NCBI GenBank assembly: GCA_028554795.2
Contig: CM068827.1
Coordinates: 143,298,251 to 143,362,250 of the forward strand
DNA: 64,000 nt
Origin: Sinohyriopsis cumingii
Taxonomy: Eukaryota; Mollusca; Bivalvia; Unionida; Unionidae
Direction of reading: 5' to 3'
A model generated the notes under the pieces. The model saw nothing but the letters and a program-made list of their open reading frames with translations. It had not been told where the DNA came from and ran no database searches. Shown in pieces: positions 37,985-51,606 of the stretch (position 1 is its first letter; every line of letters begins with the position of its first letter). The position numbers and the translations under genes were made by a program.

Positions 37985-39544
37985 ATTAAACAATCAACAA
38001 CAATACTATAAATACAAAGGATATTCCTCTTCTGATTACTGAATGTCAATACATAATATTAATAAAAATTCAGGTCATAATGAATATCAATACATCAATA
38101 TTAATACACAATGAATATTACACCAAACATGTTTTGTACAAGGTTGTTTCACCTGACAACTTTCAATGTTTCAAATATGTTTAAAACAGCAATCACCAGT
38201 CCTAAAATAACATTGACGAAACGGACGCATAGCTACATACATTTTTGCATAAACTGTCTGTTCTCTAATTGTCTAATTAGTAAGATAATTAGAGAAGATA
38301 ATTATATTAATATTTGCCCCCTGAAATGAGACACATGTGCCTTATTAACGCACCTGGGCGTTATTAACGCATCTAACTCATTTTCTGTAATCTTTCAACA
38401 TGTCTTTTCTCTCGGTTGTCTGTATACGCCAAGAATGATAACTTCCGCGTTCCGCCAAAGAAACAAGAATTCATTTATAATTCTCTTATTTCTATTTTTG
38501 AAATACTGCACGAAAATAAATTCGCTTTGTTAAATGTAAATGAAAGCAACCGTTTAACTCTTAGATTTTACAAATTTTGGAAATGGGTACAAATAAGTAA
38601 GTACAAATACGTTAGCATAATCAAGACGTACATAAAGATATTAGTCTTTCTTGGTAGACGAATGCTGTGAAGGAGTCTGCAATATGAGATTTAAGTTCGA
38701 GGGCGGTTATAATGTTTGTTTGAAATCTGTCCAGCTAAAAGGGCACAGTTTCACTAAAATATTTCATCCCAATATGATTTCCTTCTTTCGGAACAAAAAA
38801 TTAAGTTATCCAGTGCTGAGGCAACGGTTCTGGGGGCGAATAAACACTTTGTAAATATAACTGTTGTTGAAATAAAAACATTATTTACCTTGTGTTACAC
38901 GGCAAATCCATCATATGTATCAAGTATGTCAGTCTCAGGCATATATAATGTATAATTTATTATCTTGTCTTTAAGTTAGATAGCTTCCATACAGCTGCTT
39001 CCATATTTGTTTTCGCAGATATACAAAGGCATCAAATCGTCTTCAGACAGGAGAGCAAAATAAGTTTTGTTACCTTACCTACTGTTGAAAAGAATCCGCA
39101 AAAATTAGAATTTCAGTCTGACATTTAGAGAGTAGCCGAACATTCTAAGATTTTTTGGTATTGTAATTAATATATTGTAACTGTTATTTATATTTTCGTT
39201 ATCCAAATGAAGGTTGTATAACGTCGTTTTCGTCTTTAACATTCGTAGATGAAAACAAGTTCAATTTGCGATAATTTCAGTGGCCGTTGAAAGTAATTTT
39301 ATTATTTCTATTTATGGTTAATGTTCCATCTTTTTCATCATTACCGTCAAATTATGAACAGGCTTTGGAGGGTGAAACATATTGTAAATTTATTGGTTAC
39401 AATTATTAGCATTTTTGTTGTTGCTGTTGTCGAGACGGTATCATCTAAGTTATATGAATTCTTCAAAACAGTGCAGAGATGCATAGACACCAATCAAATA
39501 AAACAAAGAAGTTTAACAAAGAAAATCAAAACTTTTTCACGATA
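37985..39544. other. unannotated AT-rich DNA
   Basis: Short direct repeats of TGAATATCAATACATCAATA type occur at 38041-38115. No gene is recognised. Confidence 0.4.
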
Positions 39545-39743
39545 TACCAATTACAAAAACGAGTCCACATACAAACTGCACAGACCCAGATCTGCCGTCG
39601 CATAATGCGCCAGCAATTCTGGGTCAGTGCAGTTTGTTAGAAATAATCAGTAGAACAAATTACATAGACCATGACCTGCAGCTGCTGATCTGGATCTTTG
39701 TTGTTTGCAGTTTGGATTATCTTATAAACGAGTATATACGGTA
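39545..39743 (-). mobile_element. palindromic MITE Z, copy B
   Basis: It contains both lobes. Lobe 1 is AAACTGCACAGACCCAGATC with its partner at 39611-39638. Lobe 2 lies around GCAGCTGCTGATCTGG. The linker reads ATAATCAGTAGAACA, and the right end is CTTATAAACGAGTATATACGGTA. The left terminus is degraded. Confidence 0.75.
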
Positions 39744-40944
39744 TTTTGTTTTCACTACAAATAAATGAACTGAATAGTTCAATAATGAACTGCTCATAGC
39801 AGCTATTCTATAATATGTCAAGCTATTCAACATTTATGTGTGTTGTCGACGTCACTTAAAACCTATAGAAATACACTGGTATTCATATCTCAAGACCAGA
39901 CCAAAGTCTTCTAGTTATATCTCAGCTACTGCATAATAATTGAAATGCATAAAGGAACGAAATGGTGCAATTTTCTAATCAAACCCATACAATTGTTTGA
40001 CGTCAGGTGTTGAAAAGTGGGGAGACGGTTCTTTATTGACGTCAATTCACGGGCGACTAAGGACTGACATTCAGATCAAGAGAAAATTTAATTGATAAAT
40101 GCGGCTTTATTCGTACTTTAGTGCATTTACCCAGAAGCACTAAATCTTATCTTAAAGTGTAGGGAATGCATTAAAATAAATTTAACACATTTTTGTTGAG
40201 TGCACTAATGTAAACAGATCGCATTAACAGTCTTTGATAGTGAGGCGTGACAAATGGGCAATAACCTCCTAATGTAAGGTATACCAGAGGTAGTGATCGA
40301 GGACTGCAACTCTGATTTCTGAATTCTTGACTGACATGCTCCGGGTACTGTTTTTATCTGTAAAGGGTATCGTGTTACATAACCTGAAAACAGTACTCAT
40401 AATATAAAATAGTCATCATATTCTATGCCAATGTCCCGATCCATGGTCGGGTCTACAAATATCTTTCCAGAATGTCGTAAATACTTTCATGAAGTGCAGA
40501 ACTGACACGGAACGATCAAGACAATCAAGCTCTTCCAATCAGTCAGTTAGTCAGGAATGGGCCACGTTCATCTTAATAGTGATCTAGATCAAAGCCATGC
40601 ATATCAACAAATGAATGTTGCTTTTTGTCTGGAGCAATCGGTCTGCCTTCCTATCGCATACGTTAACCAAGACGAAAGTGTATTACGTTAATAAACCCAA
40701 TGAGGCGACTACAAAAACAACATTAAAACTAAAGGATTGATTGATTTTGAATTATGGTGCGGTCGTTCGACCATGTACGACTGATAACCTTTGTTGTGCG
40801 CAAGACGCACTATTTAATTATTTATGTGGTACATAACATCAGGTGAGGCCAAAGGAGGAAAAGGCGTCCCGACTAGGGTTGCGCCGACGTTTGGGAAGGG
40901 CTACGCTTGAGTAATTGGCGTCGTCTTGCAGCCGTATGCAGTGA
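39744..40944. other. unannotated DNA
   Basis: No gene or repeat is recognised. Confidence 0.4.
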
Positions 40945-41225
40945 ATATACTTTCACAATGACCCTGTATCTTGACTATTGAATATACTTTTAGAATGATT
41001 ATGTACCATGGCTACTACAAAAGTGAATATACTTAAAGAATGACTATGTACCATGGCTATTGTAAGAGTGAATATACGTTTAAAATGACTCTACCATGGC
41101 TATTGTAAGAGTGAATATACGTTTAAAATGACTATGTAACATGTCTATTGTAAGAGTGAATATACGTTTAAAATGACTCTGCACCATGGCTATTGTGATA
41201 ATGAGTATACGTTTAAAATGAGTCT
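40945..41225. repeat. minisatellite of about 43-53 bp, 5-6 units
   Basis: The units read GTGAATATACGTTTAAAATG, then ACTATGTACCATGGCTATTG, then TAAGA. The 5' units are most diverged. A minus-strand frame inside it is a repeat artefact. Confidence 0.88.
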
Positions 41226-42244
41226 GCTTGTGGCACTTGCTTAATCGTACAGTGGGGATCTGACAATCTGGGCCTATGATCATCTCACATGCTTGATAGT
41301 GTATGGAGCACGCCAATGGGTTTTGGGACTTACACAACTTCCAGCGGTCGGCGCCTTCCGTGATTCCTAATATAGGGGTACAATTTGGTTACATAAATAA
41401 GCCTCCACATCTCCGTCGCCAGGAAGCAACCACAAAACTGCTGGCTTAGGTTTATGCCAGTAAGAAACTTCCACTGTACATGGACATGACTTTTCACATC
41501 CAGCAGTCCGCTTGGCTTCGAGACATCCAATCTGGTTAGCTTAGTTGTCGGAGGATATGACAGCTATTTCGGCATGGAATGATGAGTGGTCTTCAACATA
41601 TGTTGTAAACCACTCCCTTGTAGCTGAGCTATATGTCTGCCTCGTTGGCTTCAACTTTCCACGGCATATGTAGACCACGCTGAACCTTTCCGGACAGGAC
41701 AGGGCCGTTGTGCAGTCAGTCTTGTCCGATGGAGCCAGGTCACTGACTCTTCCTGTTGCTCTACAGACTATGTCACACAGTGTGAATAACTGTCCACTGA
41801 AAAAGTTCCACGGTGGACTTTATGCTCTGCACCTTGTTGATTATGACGCTGTTAAATGGCTGAGCATGCACTGCACACGATAAATTAATAAATCAATAAA
41901 TACGCTTTGGAGCTACTATTATGTCACATTAATGTGCTTACGGCCAGTGATTCCTATTACAGAGTGAGGAGGATCATACGATTTGCTGGATTTATATTTC
42001 TGCATCTTTGTGGGTGGGGGTATCTGTTTTCTTGCGTTGAGCAAAGAGGGATATATGTATATGTATAGTTATTGATTGGTGTGGGTTTTTCTTTCTTTTT
42101 GTTCTTTTTCTATTTAAATAAAAATAAAAGGATGATATAATTTCCGTAAAGTCTACAATATGGTTACTGGGTTTGTTTTGGTGTTTTTTTAAATTTATTT
42201 TATAAATTTAAAATACAAAATTATTATACTTTATATTTGCACAG
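41226..42244. other. unannotated DNA, part less AT-rich
   Basis: The segment 41335-41830 is less AT-rich than its surroundings, as an old coding or retroelement fragment might be. I found no frame longer than about 66 codons and no motif. Confidence 0.3.
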
Positions 42245-42985
42245 GTACACTCGGTAACACGCCCAAGGAAGAATCTTGGATCTTAACTAGGGAACCGCCC
42301 CTTTATTTGAGACGTAAAGAGTTGATTCTGAGGTGTGTGGCCAAGATCTCAACCAATGATTGATCGCACCCAACGAGTTCAGTTCTGTACAGAACAAACA
42401 AGCCCCATAGACACAGAATCCTTAAGAATTTCACAGATGGCAACACATGTCTGGGCCTTATAAAGGAAATTAAACATTTCACCTATTGAGGCGAAAACCA
42501 TAATGTACCCAGACACCGCTTCATAGACCTGGAGTTCGCTTCAAATCGACCTGTTTGCACTTCATGATGGAAACATACGAGGAACCCCTGGAAATAAGGA
42601 CCAAAGTACTCTCAGAGATAGAAGTTAGGTATGAAGGATACACCCAAACTTACAGAAACGGATCATAATTCCCAAATTTAAGGTACAATAGTGATCACAG
42701 AGAAAAGCTTCACGTGACCACTTGACCATATATATTATATACTTTTTGTCGATCACCAAAGGAAATGAATGGAATTAATCCAACAAAGTCCAAAAAGCAG
42801 TTATAATTATTGACGCTCTCAGTGTGCTGAGAACTCTGGAATCAGGTAATTCTTTTAGTAGAGAATATATGGAAAGAGAAGCAGTCTACTTGAGACTGAA
42901 AAACGGGAAGCACACTGAACATATGGTAGAATGTATGGTTTTGCCTTTGGCTCGGATGATGCACTCTACAAGCTGAGTTAGAGTT
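42245..42985 (+). pseudogene. LINE remnant: region after the RT plus RNase H domain
   Basis: In-order motifs over several frames: EPPLYLRRKELILRCVAKIS, then the P-rich spacer, then YEGYTQTYRNGS in the position of the RNase H YTDGS motif, then AVIIIDALSVLRTLESG in the position of the second catalytic strand (SDSxSAL). This layout (GEPPLxLRR, then RNase H) belongs to I/Jockey-group LINEs with a C-terminal RNase H. Catalytic Asp residues appear replaced (RNGS) or shifted, and there are several stops, so it is dead. Confidence 0.68.
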
Positions 42986-44530
42986 AGCGAAGCAATAACA
43001 GAGAATATCGATATAGCAAATATACCAAGTTTTTTTTCTCCCTCAAAGCAGAAAGCAGAAATACAACCATAAAAATTTGGGTATAAGAGTTTTATTTAAA
43101 AAGATACACTCTTCTCATATGACTGTAAATTAAATCCAAATTAGACTTAATTTTCTGACTCAAATCCTATACTGATTCTATGACTCATGGAATCATAAGA
43201 CCTCTATAAAATGTACGAATAATCCAACTCACCCTGTCAACTAACATCCAATAAAAAAGTTAAGATATGTGGGTAAATTATCTTCTGTTATTCTAACTCT
43301 TACAATCACTATTTAGTTTTTACAATACACCGGAGGAAACCCAATCTTAATTCGGAGCTGGATACTCAACAATGGATTGTATAGTTTGCAGTAAATGCCT
43401 TAACAGACTGAATGATTGCTACAATAATATGGTCTTAAACTAAGTAATAGAAAAGAGCGAAAGCCAAAAAGTTTAGTAAAATTCAACAAATAATTGATTT
43501 CCCTAGAATACAAAGTGAAACTTTATAAAGAAATTACAATGTTGTGAATTAAATTCAAAATAGTCCAAACCGATTTATCACAAATCCAAAAATGTATGAA
43601 GTTCTAAATGAATTCCAGTGATATTCCAAAATAAATTCCGATACTGAATGTGTTTATCTGCCTGTAGTCTCGAACGTTTTAGTGTGTCAATGGCCTCGAG
43701 TGTGATCATGTGGTCACATCTTATTTGTATCAAAATAATATAATCCAAAATGTCCATTTTTGAATTCACTATAATTCCAAATTAATGTTTTAGTCCAAGA
43801 ATATAATTGCGCAATTTATAATTAAATTGAATAATATTTTAAATAAATAAATCCACCCAATGAAAATCTCAGCACAACATTAAGACTGATTCCACTTCAG
43901 CTGTTGAGGCAAGAATTAGTTTTTTCAATTAAACAACATCATATAAAAATTTAGACACAGTAATAGATTCAGGATGTAGTCAGTCCCCTCTATTAAACAC
44001 TCAAAATTGTCAACAAGTTTAGGAATTTCCAAGTGAAAATATGTGTCCTAGTACCTGACCCAAATAAAAATGCTTACCTCAATTGATAATGATCTGAATA
44101 TTTAATCCACACTCATAGTGAAATATTAGCTATATATAAAACAAACAAAATACTGTTTTGTTCTTTTTACTATTTTTTTCTATAAATGAATCTACTCCGA
44201 AACAATGTAAACTGTTAGTTTCTTTGTTCTTTATAATTACTCATATCTGATATCGAAACATGAAATCTTGTCAGATGTATGCCCGTTAAATGTCTTTTAT
44301 TTTTTCCAAAGTTGTGCCTGAAGGAGAAATTGTGTCACCTGCAATATTATCGTTGTTTCTTAGCGACCTAGAATCATTCTTGAAACAAAATAAATGTTGC
44401 ACATAGTTTCAGAAGACAATGAAGCTTCAACGTACCCTAAATGTTTCTTTTATTACATGCAACGGATGCCATAATATTTTAGACTGATGCAGATTCTATC
44501 TAAGACAATCTGGACTCTTTTTCTAGGTCA
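42986..44530. other. very AT-rich unannotated DNA
   Basis: No gene or repeat is recognised. The sequence is rich in AATCCAAA-like phrases, but no regular period is clear. Confidence 0.4.

Positions 44531-44584
<54 letters not shown>
44531..44584. repeat. (TTA)n microsatellite
   Basis: A pure trinucleotide run, followed by TTG-rich sequence. Confidence 0.96.
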
Positions 44585-44970
44585 GCAGTTGTTGTTGTTA
44601 TTGATGTTGCTGTTGTTGTGGAGTTTCATTGTTGATGATTAACAAATGTTATTAGCAAAGCCGAGATGATAGTCAGATAAACATTTTAGTCCTTCTAAAA
44701 ATTAAGTTGTGCTTTACAATAGTGAAAGCGTCACCAAAAACTTCTTTAAAAGATTTATCTGGCCTATCTTGCAAAATTAAAACTCTACCAGGGTACATAC
44801 TGAACTCATATTTTTTTATGTGCAGTAATTTTGCATTGGTTAAAATGTAAAGTACTGTCACAATTTGTCATATTAAAATGAATAGCTCATTATGAATTTT
44901 ACGTTTAGTGCACTGTTTTATTATAATTTTTATGTAATTAACCTTTCCGAAATTAGCTTGAAGACCAGCC

Positions 44971-45145
44971 CATACTCATTTGTATAAGACAATCTTTTCT
45001 AATCAGATCTGAATCCGTGTGGTTTGTAAGGAGCTATCAGTAGAACAGACAGCATAGACCCTGATCTGTAGGTGCATTATGCTACGGCAGATCAAGATTA
45101 ATGTTCTTTGCAGTTGGACTCGACTATAAGCGAGTATAGACGGTA
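44971..45145 (-). mobile_element. palindromic MITE Z, copy C
   Basis: It has the left-end relic CATACTCATTTGTATAAGAC, the linker AGCTATCAGTAGAACA, lobe 2 (CCCTGATCTG against CGGCAGATCAAG) and the right end ACTATAAGCGAGTATAGACGGTA. Lobe 1 is mostly eroded. Confidence 0.75.
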
Positions 45146-45785
45146 CAGGTTACCAAGTTGTGGGGAAAATGACTCAACGCCATGCATTAGGAAGCAATTA
45201 CTCGTACCAGATCTAAGCTGATAGCCCTCCAGCTAACCATACGGAATAAGATAAGCAAGGCTGACTGCATTCTCGCCGCAGTTGCACATGGCCGAATGGC
45301 CGAGAGCGAAATCTCTCTACACATGGTCTTTTTCTCATGACTCACATAGCATAAACATAGTATAACAGAGCAAAGCATTCGAACGTGACTTTGGACCATC
45401 TGGCTCTCTTGTGCAAACAACAAATCAAGCGAACAAAATATGTACAAGATGACGAAGCGATCAGTAAGATACAGTACTTGTTCAAGCACAGCTACTACAT
45501 GTTTCTCGAAAAATCAGAGGAAACGAGTACATAAACTTAACAAGCAAACAGAAGACACGAGGCGAGTAAGGAAAATAACAACCAGTCAGAGACGTATTGA
45601 CGCTTAAATATTCTCAACGTGTCCGATGTGCGAGAAATAAACCGATGTTGTGCTGGGGTGGGTTGGCTGACGTGTCAGAAAAGTTGAATACCAATGCATA
45701 TTTTAAAGAAAATATTACGGATTGAGACGTCATATAAACGGTAACGCGAATATCGATGTATTTAGACCGCTATCCTGGTTAGGAT
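45146..45785. other. unannotated DNA
   Basis: A 100-codon minus-strand frame here has no recognisable motif. Nothing else is seen. Confidence 0.35.
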
Positions 45786-46033
45786 GCCCCGAGTAGCCGA
45801 ATGGTCTAAAGCGCTCTCCGTTACGGATCACTGCCATCTCACCTCTTTCTGCGTAGGTTCGAGTCTAGGATTCGGCCAATGCGGGTATGTGAGAAAGCTT
45901 GCCAGTAGCTTCTCGGTGGTTCTTCCCGTGGTTTTCCCGAGTTCTTCCTCCACCATTAATACTGGCCGCCATGCATAGCCTATCGTGTGCTGAAAAATGG
46001 CGTTAAACCCACCACCACCACCACAACAACAAC
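45786..46033 (+). mobile_element. SINE family 1, full length
   Basis: The head has an A box (TAGCCGAATGGTCTAAAGCG) and a B box (GGTTCGAGTCT). The middle carries a short deletion after GTAGCTTCTC, where GAGGGTC is missing. The tail is (ACC)n then (AAC)n instead of pure (AAC)n. No clear duplication flanks it. Confidence 0.92.
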
Positions 46034-49000
46034 ATACAGAAGGACTCTCATCATCACTCACGTAAACCGCTGATGATCAGCTTTCACTGACTAACTCTCA
46101 ACTCTTCGTCCGAAGAGCGTTTGAAAATATGATTTTTGTTCATTTGAGATTTTGACTGTTCTTTTATAACCATATCTATGCTTTGTAGGGAAAACGTTCT
46201 TTTACAAATGGCCTAAACTTCTTTCTAGATTAAGAAACAATTAATATTATTTTCCCATCATGTCAGGTGTTTTCCTAACTAGATGTCTGCACAAATTCAG
46301 TTTCACGAAGTGTTACAATATCATACTCTTTTTCAGTACAACCCATCAATCTTTTTTTGAGACTCAGACTAGTTATTATCTATGACAGAGACACGTGTTC
46401 TAATTCATTTCTTAGTTTCAATGATTTTATAGCAACGGTTTGCACATAAGTATTTGCAAAATTCTCTTGTAAACTTCTGTATTTGCATTTTTAGCAAGTC
46501 TCATTTTCTTTGACTTTTTAAGGTGAATTATGTCTTTTCTGAAATTTCCGTATGAGATTCAAATGCTTTGTATGAAAGGTTTCCGCTCCTTACCCTTGGG
46601 AATCCTTCTGCTAACAATTTAGTGATCAAGCTATCTGACGCCATTTTTCAATATCGTTGCTCCCAACGGCCTGACAAAAAGCAATATTTAAGTGTAGGGG
46701 TGGGGGAATCTACCTCTTTTGGGTTTTCTAAGCTATATTCTATGTATTACTTTTTAATGGGGGGGGGTGTTTTTACTAGATTATAGCTAGATGAAGAGAA
46801 GGGCTTCGATATAGTTGGGCATAAGCAGTTTTTAAGTCAGGATACGAAATGGATGATAATCGGGGAGAGCAAAATGTTCTGCAGTTGTACCAATGGGCCA
46901 ACCTATTTGTTCCAGGTTTTACACGTGCACTCTGCTTCTTTTATGCTTTATCAAAAGATTTTTTAAGAGAATTTTCATGATAATGTGTCTTGAACTCAGA
47001 AGCCCACCGAATCATAACCAGGGCAGTGGACATTTCCAGAAATACGAATGATTTATTGTGCATTTTATTTCTTCTCTTTCACCGTATTTAATTCACTCTT
47101 TTCATTTATTCCTCTTTATGCTAAGCATGTACGAATGCTGTCAGAATGTTGTTCAAAGCTGAATTAATTTCATGTCTAAGTTTTGTGACTGCGTGATAAA
47201 ATAACATTAATGTAACATGGTTTAGTGGAAAATGAGACAAGATAACCATTTCCCTTTCCTCTTTGTTCTGTGTGCAGAGGGAGAGAGTTGTGTATGGCAT
47301 TAGCCCAGTGACACAGTGCTCCAGTTGCCTCATGTATGGCGTATCAAAACTTGGGCGGGATCTACTATGATTTAACAAAGCCTGCCCAATACAAATTTTC
47401 ATGGAGCTGCATGACCAACATTTGCGCTTAATCAAATTGTTCACGAAAGAGTGTGTTTGAATAGAATACTTAAATGAGTAAACAAGACTGCACAAGAAAT
47501 GGGGGAGGGTAGTTGTTGAGGGCAGAATGCCCAGTTTGAAGCTAAGTACAGTGTTAATGGTTAAAAAAAAACGTTTTATTGTTTAACGGTCTCAAGAGAA
47601 GAAATATCTGGATAACAAGAATGAAACTTGAAGACAAAGCTCAGTACAAAAGTATTTATTTAAAGAGCTTCTAGAGTTGTACAGTAGTTTAAGGTCGGAA
47701 TGTAATCAGGCCAGTATTGTCTTACAATAATGCCATCCAAAGGTTAGAGCCTTTCTGGTTTTTGTCTCACTCTCTGCTGCGATTCCCAAGAGTGATATCA
47801 CCATGGAAAATTTGTCGACAGAGTTTTGGAATCTGATAAAGTTTATCTGAAGTAGTCTTGATATGAATATGATGTTACTATGTCTGTTAATTAAAATCAA
47901 ATTACTACATCTGGGATTGTTCGAGCGCCATCTTTGTATAGATGCAAAGGAATTCTAGCATGTGCTATTCCCTCTGTTTCTTCATGCACTTACACAAACA
48001 CACATATACGCACGCACGCACGCACACACACACACAATTGTAGTGTAGCTGTATGTAGATGTGACTTCGCAAGGCGTAAGACACTGCTACTATCTTAATT
48101 TAACATGTCTTGTGTCAAAAGTCACACACACACACCCCTCGCCCGGTTTTTATTGTCTCGAGGTATTATGCAACAGACAGCGACCTTCGCCGAAGGGGTT
48201 GGGCTAATGAGGATTCTTTTGCCATTATCACTTCACGCCATGCAGTCGTTGTCAGTTCAAGGAAGAAAGGGATTTAAATAGATCAAACGTCATGGTTTGA
48301 TGCAAATGTTACGGTCGGGTTTTAGAGAGCGTAAAGGAAATTCTAAGGTCTTGGAATGACCTCTGTGTACTTTTACGTGCCCTGGAAGTCAACTGGGGAT
48401 AGCTTGTTTCAAAAGGCCTTTTCTATCAACCAGAAAGTTCCTGAGATTTATTTCGGAAAATACTTATATTTTCGTGTCTGATTGAATGGCTGTCACTAGG
48501 GTTTTCCTAAAGGTTTCACATAGGATTTAAATTAACTGGTATACAGATTTCAAAGTTTGAATAAAGATATTGATTGTATATATGCAAGTATACAATGAAT
48601 TCATCTCCCCGTTACCTGTTTCCTGAGCGCTACCATATATATTTTCAAATGCTGGTTATGCCGACAGGAAATTTTCTTTTGTCTTTCCTGATTACATCAC
48701 TAATAATATCGTTTCTTAATACTCTGCTCTGAGTCCGAACCTCAAAAGGGAAATAAAAAAAGAAACTGATGGTCTTCATTGTGGAAGAGTTTGGTAAGTT
48801 GTATCAAAGATTTATTGAACTATACATTTGTCATAAATGCTATCATATTTACTCGCAATTTATCAGTATTTGTAATTTTTAAAATTTGTGCGGATATAAA
48901 TGACACGAGTTTAAAGAAAATTGAAGGTAAAAATACAAGATACGTGTACATTTTCCGCTAGATTGTGTAAAGAAACTGTGGTCCACATTTTTGTGTGCCT

Positions 49001-49927
49001 GCAAGATACAGACAAGACAAGGCTCAAAATTTCTTTTCTTCAGTAACATAAAATGAAATAGAAAATAACATACAAAGGAATGCCCATTGCATTTGACTTC
49101 ATTATTTCCAGAGTTTATATAGTGATAATTTTACACATTGGGTGCAAGTTTAAATAAATACAACTCAAGTAAAATTTTAACAAATTCTTTGCGTTAACAT
49201 AAATAAAACTGTTGCAGATTTTACAAATACAGGGCCGAATGAACTAAACCTATTCGAGAAATGTTTGCATGAGAAAAGAAGCGTGTCTTTAATACAAACA
49301 ACTATTACTGGGAATAATAGAATTATTGTACCTAGTAAGAAGGATAACGTACTTAACGACCAGCCTATTTATACTTTCCTTTGGCTTCATAAGAATGCGA
49401 ATAAAAAGTAATGGATTCGATTTTCATCACAACAATCAGATATTGTTGTTTTATTGATGTTACGTCTTTTGATTTTGTCCAAGCTTACAACAAAGGGTCA
49501 TTCGAACCGACTGGACATTACCGTGGGAAGATGATATCGTATTACGCAATTGAATCAATTAAGATTTGTACGTCAATCAAAATGCCAGAATTACAACATT
49601 GATGCTCGTGGGGTGACTTTTTCCCGACGATGGTTTTCATAGACAATGTAAGCATGTCTCCGAGGTATACAGAATATATCTCCAATTTTCGAACGCGCAA
49701 AACGATACAGCGATCGCTCATGTAAAGTTTTTGAACAATACAATATACAATAACTGCTTTTACCGCCATAATGAGTTCCCTTCATAACGTATTGCGATTT
49801 GAAACGTTTCTGTAGGGTCTTGTTCTGTCCGGGACTATAATTCTAATCTCAGGTTCTACTTGACTATTCTTAACCGTGTATTCTGTGGGAAACATTTAGA
49901 AGCGACAAAATTGCACATGTATGAAAC
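46034..49927. other. unannotated AT-rich DNA
   Basis: It contains a G run (46759-46766), an A run (47563), an alternating CA/CGCA tract (47995-48037) and CA at 48122-48134. The longest frames (47121-47495 minus) have no recognisable motif. Confidence 0.4.
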
Positions 49928-50082
49928 GACCAGTCCTAACACTAACCTCTTAATGCTGAATGCTAAGCGAAGCAGCTGTAAATACCATTTTTTAAAGTCT
50001 TTGGTATGACTCGGCCGGGGATCGAACCCTCAGCATCGCGCATCCGAGGCGGACGCTCTATCCACTAAGCCATTGGAGTGTC
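49928..50082 (-). mobile_element. tRNA-derived SINE (family 2), copy 2
   Basis: It matches 36653-36810 along its full length and on the same strand. The A-box region reads GGCTTAGTGGATAGAGCG, the B box GGTTCGATCCCC, and it shares the body (TACCAAAGACTT; CATTAAGAGGTTAGTGTTAG). Differences between the copies are spread over head and body. Confidence 0.78.
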
Positions 50083-51323
50083 ATATTTTTCATGTTTGAA
50101 CTATTAAAGATACTCAAAGGACATCGGGTAGCGGCTCAACATATCAGACATTTGGACTCAAGTCACAATTATTGCTCCTGGTACAGTACCCACGAATATA
50201 GTTCCAGTCCATATTTACAGCACATTTTCTCTTTCATTTGGTGGTGATAAAACATATATGGTTTTAAAAGAAATTGTATATCCTTTAGAATATGATTATT
50301 ATGGTCTATATGTGTTCTGGCACAGTGAGTTATGAGGTATTGATGCTAATCCAGAAGTAACCATTGTACAATGCTTTGTTCACAGTCCAGCGTGTAAAAC
50401 AAAAATACCGGCCTAAGACAAGAACTTCGCCGAGAATTTGTTTGTAGACATTTTGAATTAGCATATGATTTATTATGATTTGAACACAGTAGAAAGTTCA
50501 GAGATGAAAAACAAATGTAGATACTATATAGGAAAAGTAATTGTGACCTGAGCTGATTTAAATTTACGCTGCCTATCAAGCGTCTTGTTATTTTTTTTTT
50601 GTAGGGGGGGTATCCTGCATTTTGTTTGGAGGCTGAACTATAAACACGTCAAAGTGACGCGGTACACAGATTAGACTTCCGGGACACCAACAATATATGA
50701 TTGCTCACTATCCATTTTACCGAAAATACGCACTGACAAGCACACCACACTCTTCATATTATAAAGTATAAATATTTTAATTTAAATGATTACCAATGCC
50801 TGGAACCAAAACTAGTATCACCGTCAAAAAGGAGAGGAAAATAATACTATGAAAATAGATTTGAGACAACAGTCGTGGGTACTGTCCCGGAAGACGTTAT
50901 CGTGGTGTGAGTCCATCTGTATTTGCATAGTGCAAGTGAACTCCTGAGTATCTATTAAACACGTCAACAATAATTAGGATCACAATGTGCGTCACCAAAT
51001 ACCAGGATATGACCCTTGGAAAAATGCCTGCATATCTAAATCAAAAGTAATTAGTACTAGTCCTATGGTAAATTGTATTACATTAGTACTTAAGAACAGA
51101 AACATAAAGATCACATATAATATATTTTACCGAAACAGCTGATGAATAATAACAATTGAAGAACCAAAAAGATCAAGATCAGTCAATAATTAAAAAAGAA
51201 TATTGAACATGTTTTCTATTTGAATATCTTCGGCAGATTCTTTGCGTACCAGGGGAGCATGCCTTTGCCGGGTAATTAAAGCACGCATTCGTATAAACGT
51301 GATTTCACGTTTTCCCTATTTTT
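50083..51323. other. unannotated DNA
   Basis: It contains a T run and a G run near 50590-50610. No gene is recognised. Confidence 0.4.
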
Positions 51324-51606
51324 ACTGTGTTTGAAGGGGTCCCGAGTGGCCGAGTGGTCTAAAGCGCTCTCCGTTACGGATCACTGCCATCTCACCTCTG
51401 TCTGCGTAGGTTCGAGTCTCGGATTCGGCCAATGTGGGTATGTGAGAAAGCTTGCCAGTAGCTTCTCGAGGGTCGGTGGTTCTTTCCGTGGATTTCTCGG
51501 GTTCTTCCTCCACCATTAATACTGGCCGCCATGTATAGCCAGCCTATCGTGTGCTGAAAAATGGCGTTAAACCCTACAACAACAACAACAACAACTGTGT
51601 TTGAAG
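51324..51606 (+). mobile_element. SINE family 1 with target-site duplication
   Basis: The body 51337-51593 is complete from CCCGAGTGGCCGAGTGG to GTTAAACCC(TAC)(AAC)n, with a 4-base duplication at GCCAGCC near 51538. A perfect 13-bp duplication, ACTGTGTTTGAAG, lies at 51324-51336 and 51594-51606. Confidence 0.95.

Noticed and set aside
41335..41830. Exon of a host gene in the less AT-rich stretch
   Set aside because: No frame of useful length, no recognisable peptide and no convincing splice sites.
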